In this document: one piece after another, positions 57,422 through 64,000 of the stretch
How positions within the stretch are numbered: position 1 is the first letter of the stretch
Layout of the letters: the number at the start of each line of letters is the position of its first letter
Translations under genes and position numbers: made by a program
DNA from: Rachicladosporium sp. CCFEE 5018
Lineage: Eukaryota; Ascomycota; Dothideomycetes; Cladosporiales; Cladosporiaceae
Direction of reading: 5' to 3'
Assembly (NCBI GenBank): GCA_002077045.2
Contig: KZ111140.1
Location: 3,170,990-3,234,989, forward strand
Length of the DNA: 64,000 nt
The notes under the pieces: generated by a model
Database searches by the model: none
What the model was told of the DNA's origin: nothing
Seen by the model: the letters and a program-made list of their open reading frames with translations, nothing else

Positions 57422-58534
57422 ATGGCGCAGATATCAGCAAAGCGGAGGCGCGAAGACGGCGATGTCCGGCCAAAGAAGAAGAAGGTGCGGAAGATCAAGA
57501 AGCAGGTCGACTACCATAGCTCCTCGGACGACGATGAGGACGTGCCCGAGGGAGTGCCCACAGCGCGCAGGGTTCCACCGCCAAAGCCGAGTGGCATCAA
57601 TGCTGAGCCGCTGGGGGAGCGCGTGAAGTCGGGGGATGTAGAGGTGGAGGTGGAGGTGGAGGTGAAGACCAAGTCAGATGCGCCTAAACCCATATTGAAG
57701 CGGGCTATTATGGCCTCAGCACCCATCAAAGACATCGAGCCTATTCTTGAAAACAAGGATGATGACATTGAGGATGTGGAGATGGACGAGACGGAGAGGA
57801 ATACGGTGCTCAACATGGCGCCTGCTGAGGCGAGCGAGGACGACGAAGCAGATCCCGTCGAAGCACTAGCAGGCTTTCAAGACAGTGATGCGGATGATGC
57901 CAGCGAAGACGATGATGAGACAGACGGCGTACCACTAGACCTCGCAGCAGACTCAAGCGAAGATGATCTAGACATCGACGACGACGAATTCTCCGACACC
58001 ACCGACGCCGAGTCCTTCACCTCCCTCACCTCCTCCGCCGCAGCACGAGAGAAGAAGAAACGCAACGACCCCACCGCCTTCAGCACATCCATCTCCAAGA
58101 TCCTCGCCACTAAACTTACAACCTCGAAGCGCGCCGACCCAGTCCTCTCACGTTCCAAAAGCGCAGCAGAAGCAAACCGCAGCATCGCAGACTCGAAACT
58201 CGAGACTAAAGCACGAGCGCAGATTCGAGGCGAGAAGAGACATCTGATGAACAAAGGTCGTGTTGAAGACGTGCTCGGGCTGGAGACCGAGGGTGTGGAT
58301 ACAGGCAAGGTCATGGAGGAGGAAAAGCGCCTGAAGAAGACTGCGCAGAGGGGTGTGGTCAAGCTGTTCAATGCTGTTAGGGCGGCGCAGGTCAAGGCTG
58401 AGGGTGCGATGACGCAGGCGAGGCAGGAAGGGGTCGTGGGAATGGGGAAGAGGGAAGAGAGGGTCAATGAGATGAGCAAACAGGGGTTTCTGGATTTGAT
58501 CAGTGGGGGTGGGAAGGCGGCGGCGGTGGCGTGA
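57422..58534 (+). CDS. RRP15: Rrp15, ribosomal RNA processing protein
   Basis: A single exon of about 370 residues from the ATG at 57422 (MAQISAKRRREDGDVRPKKK). An in-frame ATG at 57362 would add 20 residues and cannot be excluded. The N-terminal half is very acidic with clusters of Asp/Glu/Ser. A short tandem Val-Glu stretch (VEVEVEVEV) comes from a ggtgga repeat at about 57642-57662. The conserved part is at the C-terminus: FSTSISKILATKLTTSKRAD, RAQIRGEKRHLMNKGRVEDV and RLKKTAQRGVVKLFNAVRAAQ. Rrp15 is a nucleolar pre-60S factor needed for processing 27S pre-rRNA. Confidence 0.92.
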   Translation: MAQISAKRRREDGDVRPKKKKVRKIKKQVDYHSSSDDDEDVPEGVPTARRVPPPKPSGINAEPLGERVKSGDVEVEVEVEVKTKSDAPKPILKRAIMASAPIKDIEPILENKDDDIEDVEMDETERNTVLNMAPAEASEDDEADPVEALAGFQDSDADDASEDDDETDGVPLDLAADSSEDDLDIDDDEFSDTTDAESFTSLTSSAAAREKKKRNDPTAFSTSISKILATKLTTSKRADPVLSRSKSAAEANRSIADSKLETKARAQIRGEKRHLMNKGRVEDVLGLETEGVDTGKVMEEEKRLKKTAQRGVVKLFNAVRAAQVKAEGAMTQARQEGVVGMGKREERVNEMSKQGFLDLISGGGKAAAVA

Positions 58535-58793
58535 GAGGCTATGGTATTGTCTTCATAGCTATGGACTGGAATACACAGCACCAATATTGAGGAGGGTGGC
58601 TTGCAGTCTGTGTAAGGAGGTCTCTGCCTTCTCCTGGAAACCCACTGTGCGCAGTCTGCTCAAGGAAATCCCACACCGTCAATCAAGCAAGCGAATTGCC
58701 CATTGAGCGCAGTCAGCCATTGAACCCTTTGCGATCCTCACACTCCCCAGGAGATCATTCCAGCCAGGATTCCTGGAGACATCGATCCCTCAC

Positions 58794-59845
58794 TCAGTAC
58801 TTGTCGTTGATTGTATCGTAGTCCCTGAGCTCCTTCTTAGTCGGGCGTCCAGTAGAACTTGACTGGTCCTGCAACGACTGTAATGAGACTTGGCCATGCG
58901 GGCGCTCAAGCCTGAATCTCTCGTACATCCCGCCCTTCTCATTGATGGGTGTCTCCTTGCCGGTAACACTGTACACGCCATCATACCTAAGGCCTGCAGG
59001 AGGTCCCCACGTTGGCTTGCCTGCTGCGCGTAGAATTCGCACGGGATGACCCACGCGATGCGAGGCTTTCAGTGCTTGCGTGCCGGTGCTCGAGGGCATC
59101 GGTTTCTTAGGATCAGTGTTATCCGCACTGTTTGAGCCGGAGTAGAGAATCATGTCTCCCTCGTCTCGGTCGAGTGCGCTGTACTTGCCGGACACTACCA
59201 CCGACCAGGCGCCTGTGTCCACGTGTCCTGCAATCCCGGCTTGCTTCTGTCCGTGGGCGCCGTTGCAAATCGCGAGTAGTTGCGAGGGGTACCACTGCCC
59301 AACTTGGATGTCGTTATGTCCGTAGACCTTGGCGCTCTTCTTCTGATAGCGATCGTCTAGCATCCAGCCTTTTCGCACACCGCCTGTGCGCTTGGCACCG
59401 TACATGATGCCGCCGGGACGGAAGTGGCGATTAGTGGGTGAAGGAACACGGCGTGGGACTGTGGGCTCGTCGCCGGAGGCATTGCTTCGTGAAGTCCGGC
59501 TCGTGCTCGGACTGAGAGGAGGGGACTCGGTCTCGCTCTCGTCTGATACCTCGCCCTAGCCCCAATTCTCCGCCACTCACTTGTCATTTAGCTGTTGCGC
59601 GTAGGTCTTATGCTTGACATCTGTCTCGGGTATGATGGGCGCTTGCGCCTTTTTCGATTGCAGAGCCAATGCCTAGATGACATTCTTGCGCTGCCTGACG
59701 ATCTCGTCGATGCGCGCCTTGGTGGTGTTGGCGACGAAGGTGGGCTCTACGTTCAGATTGCTGGAAAGGCATTGACGGCTGTGAAGGTCGGCGCGAAGGG
59801 CGGTGCGACGTCAATGTCCATGGCATCATGCTGAGGTGCAGCCAT
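58794..59845 (-). pseudogene. SRA-YDG domain protein, N-terminus disrupted
   Basis: The SRA-YDG domain is intact near the end: VGQWYPSQLLAICNGAHGQK, HVDTGAWSVVVSGKYSALDR, DMILYSGSN, then GLRYDGVYSVT (the YDG motif). The domain flips out modified cytosine in UHRF1-type proteins. Upstream, a 69-nt intron (59512-59580, GTGAGT...ctcctctcag) links to ETDVKHKTYAQQLND. In that exon a TAG at 59673-59675 interrupts helical coding sequence (ARIDEIVRQRKNVI|stop|ALALQSKKAQ). Further up, the frame starting at ATG 59845 (MAAPQHDAMDIDVAPPFAPT) must shift near 59765 to reach SNLNVEPTFVANTTK. Unless the region is misread, the full-length protein cannot be made; an internal ATG at 59405 would give a 203-residue SRA-only form. 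Confidence 0.6.
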
Positions 59846-60079
59846 GATCTTGTGTCCGTCTCACGGCGGACGAAACTGTTGACGCAAGCGATGCGCAGGG
59901 CACAATCGCGACAGCGATGTTGTCTAAAGCGCCATCATTAGCATCATGGTCAGTTGGCTGTCGCGACGACAGCAGTAACAGTGGCGACGCCGTCGCGCGC
60001 AGCGACACAATGATCGCAGCGGCCGTAGCGACGGTAGCAAGTGAGGTCTGGGACCGTATCGAGCTTATCTAACGTACGT
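59846..60079. other. Flank of the SRA gene
   Basis: About 230 bp of gcgac/gtcgc-rich sequence with several short imperfect repeats (near 59955-60040), before composition drops sharply. No gene is seen. Confidence 0.4.
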
Positions 60080-60480
60080 ACTTTTCTTGGTTTACAGCTG
60101 ATATTTTCCTAAAAGGGATAGGTGTCAAGTTTTTAAGTGCTCACGTGATGTAGTAGCAGAGAAAAGGTTATAGAAAACGAGGAGGAAAGAGCTTATTCTA
60201 TATGCCCTTGATTTTAATCCTTATCTAAGAGGCTTAGAATAGGTATCTAAATATTCTAGAAAAGGATATAGAAAAATAGGTTACGCTTTAAGGAGTATAC
60301 TACGCTCGCTATATATAATTATAGATCTATAAGTAGTAAAGTTATAAGCATGCTTAGTACCTTACGATAGAGGAATATGAGCTTTAGAGAAAGTATACAA
60401 AGTGTCGCTACTCTTAATAGTAGCCTACTCGATAAGGTATCGTAAGCTACTTCCGTGACGTTTCGATCGTTGACGTTTAG
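60080..60480. repeat. AT-rich, TpA-rich island (possible RIP-degraded relic)
   Basis: About 400 bp with GC near 30% (60241-60300 is about 28% by count) in an otherwise 50-55% GC window. Ta dinucleotides are strikingly frequent (ctatatataattatag, tatctaaatattctag) and no frame is open. This composition is what repeat-induced point mutation leaves in old repeats of filamentous ascomycetes. No terminal repeats or transposase were recognised. Confidence 0.6.
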
Positions 60481-60542
60481 TATGCGATGCGCTTCACGTT
60501 GAATTGGGTATCTAGGTACATATCACATCGCTTCTAGCCATT

Positions 60543-62096
60543 CTAAAACTCTCCCTTCCCTCTCTCGGCGCCTGCACCCATCGCTCCTGCGCCCCAGACC
60601 CCCACCAGTCCCCAGAACCCAATGCGCCAGCCTCTCACCAGTCCAGCGACGCCCTGGCCTTTGCGAACACGTACCATGCCCTTCGCGTCTTTGGTCTTGG
60701 TCTCGCCTTCGGTGTAGAGGATGCTGTACACTGTGCCTCCGACGCCGAGATATGGCGCTGTCTCAACCACAAACGGCAGATCTGACGAGCTTTGGCGTAG
60801 TGCCTGCACCTGTGCGCGGCGCGTGATAGTCTCCAGCGGCAGGCGCACGAAGAGCTCGACTAGCGATGTGCTGAAAGCTGCTATAGACCACAGATTAGGT
60901 GAGTTCTCCGGCGTGATCCGAAGTCGTCGCCGTAGCAGCTGGGGTATCGAGGTGGAGAGTGTCTGGGGGATGGAGTGCAGCAGCGCTGTTGGCAACCAAA
61001 GATTAGAGGGCGCAAGGAGCGAGGGCAGGCGTTTGAGATTGCTGAGTATGCCGCGATGTTGAAGTATTGTGGGTGTGACTATGAGGCGTACACGGATGAG
61101 ATCGAGAGGCGCGAGGAGAAGTCCGCTCAAACAGCTTGCGAGTCCAATCACTGCTAGTGTGAGGACCGGCGATGGTGCATCTGTGATGTCGAGTCCTGAG
61201 GTGCCTGCTCCTGCCGAGCTTAGAAGTCCGGGAGCCAGCAGAGACTGATCAGGTCCACCTAGGTCAGGAAGACCTAGCACTGCTAGGAGAAGTGATCGAA
61301 CGAATGAATCTGTGGTTCTGAGAAGCACTGAGTACAGGAACGTGCAGTTGGTTGCTCGCCACAGCCCAAGTGCTCCCGAAGAGTTGTACATGGTTGATAA
61401 GACATGCGTCACTGAGTCGGGTCGCTTGAGGGTGAGCTCATGCTCGGGTGCGCGGTCATGTCGCCTCTGCCCTCCAGTGCGCGACGGCGTAGGTGTAGGA
61501 TCTGGCGAAGGCGAAGGCGATGGCGATGGCGTTATCCGTCGTCGCTTTCGGGGTGATCGACTTCGTGGCGCGTTGGATGTGAAGTAGTCCGGCATGTCAT
61601 CGTCCTCGCTGGCCGCATCCGTCGTGCCCTCGTCCGTCTCGCTATACGACTCATACGCTTTGCTGTGTCTACCATGACTGCGTGCATTGTGGCCATCTGA
61701 TCTTCTGGGTGAGCTGCGTGCTTTGCGAGGCGTCGGAGCTGCATTTGAGGTACTTGGAGGCGCTGCAACCTGTAGAATCGTCTTGGCAACATCAAACGGC
61801 TGTGCCATGAGGCAGCTTGCATATCGCCATGCTAGGGCATCCAGCAGTGTGCGGGTGTTTGTCCATGCTTCCCCCGCAGAGGAGCGCAGGTCGATGTTGA
61901 TGTCCGGTAGGAGATCACTCGCAGTGCTGTGCAGAGTTGCTGCTGGCCGTGAAGTCCTCGGGACTGCTGAGGGATGTGCCTGGGATGCTGTAGAAGCTGC
62001 ACCAGGTGCTTCGCCTATCGAGGGCGGGATGTAGTAGGGGCGGAGTGGGTTGGGTTCTCGTGAGGGCGTCATGGGGAAGTGCTCTCGTCGGTCCAT
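60543..62096 (-). CDS. UGO1: Ugo1, mitochondrial outer-membrane fusion protein
   Basis: A single exon of 517 residues from ATG 62096. The N-terminal motif NPLRPYYIPPSIG and WRYASCLMAQPFDVAKTILQ are diagnostic for fungal Ugo1, a modified mitochondrial carrier family member. A long Ser/Arg/Pro-rich and acidic linker (about residues 120-225) follows. The carrier-like second half contains LGLWRATNCTFLYSVLLRTT, LLLAPLDLIRVRLIVTPT and FVRLPLETITRRAQVQ. Ugo1 connects the GTPases Fzo1 and Mgm1 in yeast mitochondrial fusion and is inserted by Mim1. It is divergent from YAH1, 287 bp between starts. Confidence 0.93.
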   Translation of the reverse strand: MDRREHFPMTPSREPNPLRPYYIPPSIGEAPGAASTASQAHPSAVPRTSRPAATLHSTASDLLPDINIDLRSSAGEAWTNTRTLLDALAWRYASCLMAQPFDVAKTILQVAAPPSTSNAAPTPRKARSSPRRSDGHNARSHGRHSKAYESYSETDEGTTDAASEDDDMPDYFTSNAPRSRSPRKRRRITPSPSPSPSPDPTPTPSRTGGQRRHDRAPEHELTLKRPDSVTHVLSTMYNSSGALGLWRATNCTFLYSVLLRTTDSFVRSLLLAVLGLPDLGGPDQSLLAPGLLSSAGAGTSGLDITDAPSPVLTLAVIGLASCLSGLLLAPLDLIRVRLIVTPTILQHRGILSNLKRLPSLLAPSNLWLPTALLHSIPQTLSTSIPQLLRRRLRITPENSPNLWSIAAFSTSLVELFVRLPLETITRRAQVQALRQSSSDLPFVVETAPYLGVGGTVYSILYTEGETKTKDAKGMVRVRKGQGVAGLVRGWRIGFWGLVGVWGAGAMGAGAERGKGEF

Positions 62097-62383
62097 GTTG
62101 CACTGCGGTTACGATCCTCTGGCTCAAGGAATGGCTAGGTGTCCTTGTTGGTTGCGGGATGGGGCAGCGATATCAGTAAGCTCATGACCTTGCCATCACG
62201 AGCAATGACGCCGGCGCTGCATGCGGCGGCGGAGGCTTGGCACTTCCGATCGAGTCCTCGGCCATGTGCAAAGTAAAATATGTATAACAGTACGATTATC
62301 CACATACTTCCCGGCATACACCCGCATACCTTGCATTCGATCTCGCCTTCGGTACCAAGATCTGGAGACCGCACACTGCTGCA
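62097..62383. promoter_or_regulatory. Shared divergent promoter region of UGO1 and YAH1
   Basis: 287 bp between two divergent start codons of mitochondrial genes. No motif is recognised with confidence. Confidence 0.45.
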
Positions 62384-62971
62384 ATGGCACAAACCTGCAC
62401 ACGGCGACTCGCATTGGCATCGACAAGAAGTAGTACCCCGGCGTTCCTTCACTTCCGTCCTCGAAGTGGTATCAACCCTCTGCACACACGTGCAGCTGCA
62501 GAGCTATCACCCCGTAGGCGGTCATTAGTCCCTCGTGCCTTCCTCGATCAATGTCGTTCCTTCTCATCGACACCATCAACGCTGCACGGCCATCTCACTC
62601 CCCCGAAAGCAGGCGAGGAAAGGCACGTCACATTTGTGGACAAAGATTCGCAGCGACATACATTTGTCGTAGCGGATGGCGACAATCTGCTTGACGTAGC
62701 TCAAGCGAATGATCTGGAGATGGAAGGTGCATGTGGAGGATCGTGTGCATGTTCAACATGTCATATCATCGTAGAGGGGGAGGACTTGTATGACAAGATG
62801 GAGGAGCCGAGCGATGACGAGAACGACATGCTGGATCTGGCATTCGGGTTGACGGAGACGAGCAGGCTGGGCTGTCAGGTCACGATGAGCAAGGCGCTAG
62901 ATGGGCTGGTGGTGAAGCTGCCGACTATGACGAGGAACATGCAAGCGAGCGACTTTGCGGAGAAGAAATGA
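62384..62971 (+). CDS. YAH1: Mitochondrial [2Fe-2S] ferredoxin (adrenodoxin type)
   Basis: A single exon of 195 residues. The N-terminal 70 residues are Arg/Ser-rich without acidic residues (MAQTCTRRLALASTRSSTPA), a mitochondrial presequence. The ferredoxin domain follows: VTFVDKDSQRHTFVVADGDN, then the cluster ligands in GACGGSCACSTCHIIVE (three Cys) and the fourth Cys in TSRLGCQVTMSK. The end, VKLPTMTRNMQASDFAEKK, is as in Yah1. It passes electrons for iron-sulfur cluster assembly and for heme A and coenzyme Q synthesis in the matrix. Confidence 0.96.
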   Translation: MAQTCTRRLALASTRSSTPAFLHFRPRSGINPLHTRAAAELSPRRRSLVPRAFLDQCRSFSSTPSTLHGHLTPPKAGEERHVTFVDKDSQRHTFVVADGDNLLDVAQANDLEMEGACGGSCACSTCHIIVEGEDLYDKMEEPSDDENDMLDLAFGLTETSRLGCQVTMSKALDGLVVKLPTMTRNMQASDFAEKK

Positions 62972-63129
62972 GATAGAAATGCTGAGGACCGGCATATCAC
63001 GTTACAGCAAATAGGCCGCCGCAGCTTGAGTGAGGAAGTCTCTCGACTGCATACCGCTTTGTTAGCAACAAGCCTTTGTGTGGCGAGATCTGAAATAAGT
63101 CTGAGTGCTCTGAAAGGCTGGACCTACTG

Positions 63130-64000
63130 TCTCGGCCGTTCTACAAGCAGCCGGCGATGATCGCCAACTCCAGCAGTGGACCGATGTTCACATTGGGTAT
63201 CCAAAAGAATCACCACCCCCTGATGTCCCCTCCATCATCAACGAATTCAACATAAGCTCTTCTGATCCAGCCGGTCACGGTGACGGCAGGCTCTACGCTA
63301 CCTTCCTCGATCTTCCACACGAATGTCGTGATCTCTGCTACATCGAATACCTACAAACCGAGTGCGGCGACGCTATCTGCAAAGTCGATAGTCCCCGGCC
63401 CATCGTCGCAAGAGCCGGGCGGATACGTATTCTCAACAAGCAGATCTGCGCAGAGTTCGATGGACTGGTTTGTATGTGGGCGCGCGGCATCAGGTGCACG
63501 GTGCGTAACATGAACTTTGGTTCATTCTCTCCTGCATGAACAAGCTGGACAAGGATGTGCAGACTGCACTGGATCGTGCCACTACACCACATGCGTCCCA
63601 CACCGCTAGCACCAGAACGCCGGCTCCAGTGCAGCTTCGCATAAATGTCGACATGGGAGGACCTCTTGGCAGGTTTATGAGCTTTCGTCACAACCCATCG
63701 CGGTGGTTGACTCGTTCCGCCACACCGCAGAAACGTGGCACATCGTGGCGTATCACCTACGAGGTTCTAAGCGTCGATGCTGGGTATGGTCTCAAGCTCC
63801 TGGGGTTCGCGAAAGAACTCGAGATCGCCGCACGTCGTGTGGGTCTGTTGCCCACTTCTGGACTACATCCGCCCATTCTGGTAGCTTTGCACAACGTCTC
63901 TGGATCTGCGAGCGCCCGCGAGCTAAGCAACATCATGGTCGCTGTGACGGCTTATCAACGAGGAGTTATCGAAGCAGAACGCCGCTGCCAGGCTGCACCA
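63130..64000 (+). CDS. Uncharacterised protein with an F-box-like segment (3' end outside the window)
   Basis: An open frame with no visible ATG runs from about 63130. It includes FLDLPHECRDLCYIEYLQTE, the LPxExRxxIY-type opening common in fungal F-box-like proteins, then ARAGRIRILNKQICAEFDGL. An intron at 63501-63544 (GTGCGT...aacaag) keeps the frame into LDKDVQTALDRATTPHASHT, which stays open to the window edge (RWLTRSATPQKRGTSWRITY, ISNIMVAVTAYQRGV-like). Both ends are unresolved: the start may lie in an upstream exon. It is not obviously a copy of the 51-55 kb family. Confidence 0.4.

Noticed and set aside
59512..59580. Two more in-frame stops (TGA, TAG) in the SRA gene that first looked like extra nonsense mutations
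   Set aside because: They fall inside a convincing 69-nt intron with a GTGAGT donor and a pyrimidine-rich ctcctctcag acceptor that keeps the frame.
60080..60480. A recognisable transposon in the AT-rich island
   Set aside because: No terminal repeats, target-site duplication or transposase/reverse transcriptase fragment could be identified by eye.
1..64000. tRNA genes, rRNA, CRISPR arrays or prokaryotic operons
   Set aside because: None of the expected structures were seen; the window is eukaryotic nuclear DNA with spliced genes.

Overview
This window is nuclear DNA from a filamentous ascomycete (Pezizomycotina). The genes are dense, carry short GT-AG introns (about 45-70 nt) with ctaac/ctgac-type branch sites, and encode typical fungal housekeeping proteins. 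GC is roughly 50-55% except for one AT-rich island. Gene content (LCL2, MIM1/TOM13, UGO1, fungal PhoD-like phosphatase, PQ-loop protein) and gene style suggest a dothideomycete, but that rank is an inference. Starts, stops and introns below were read by eye from the sequence; no homology search was run.

Layout. 1-785 is the 3' end of glycogen synthase. 1.4-5.3 kb holds a large secreted repeat-containing protein of unknown function and a small repeat protein next to it. 6.1-17.6 kb is TRA1, the giant SAGA/NuA4 pseudokinase. 18-22.2 kb holds OXA1, MIM1 and SHP1. 22.5-28.7 kb holds three paralogues of a small, secreted, highly divergent Hsp70/actin-fold protein, two intact and one frameshifted, around a DJ-1/PfpI-type gene. 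29.3-40.2 kb holds a bZIP factor, a PQ-loop membrane protein, a gamma-glutamylcyclotransferase-like protein, an Ulp2-type SUMO protease and an eIF4E-family protein. 41.6-42.6 kb holds two small conserved genes, NOP10 and LCL2. 43.6-50.6 kb holds a cytochrome P450, an MFS transporter and a membrane PhoD-like phosphatase with a probable 12-nt microexon. 51.5-55.4 kb holds a second triplet of paralogues (F-box-like proteins), all interrupted. 55.6-58.5 kb is a divergent SRP54/RRP15 pair. 58.8-60.5 kb holds an apparently broken SRA-YDG (methyl-cytosine reader type) gene beside an AT-rich, TpA-rich island. 60.5-63 kb is a divergent UGO1/YAH1 pair, and a partial gene runs off the right edge.

Together: several genes serve mitochondrial biogenesis (OXA1 inner-membrane insertase, MIM1 outer-membrane import factor, UGO1 outer-membrane fusion protein, YAH1 ferredoxin). 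Others serve gene expression and ribosome production (TRA1, NOP10, RRP15, SRP54, eIF4E) and SUMO/ubiquitin handling (ULP2, SHP1). The accessory part is the two local triplets of fast-evolving paralogues and the broken SRA gene beside the AT-rich island; these are the most unusual parts of the window.
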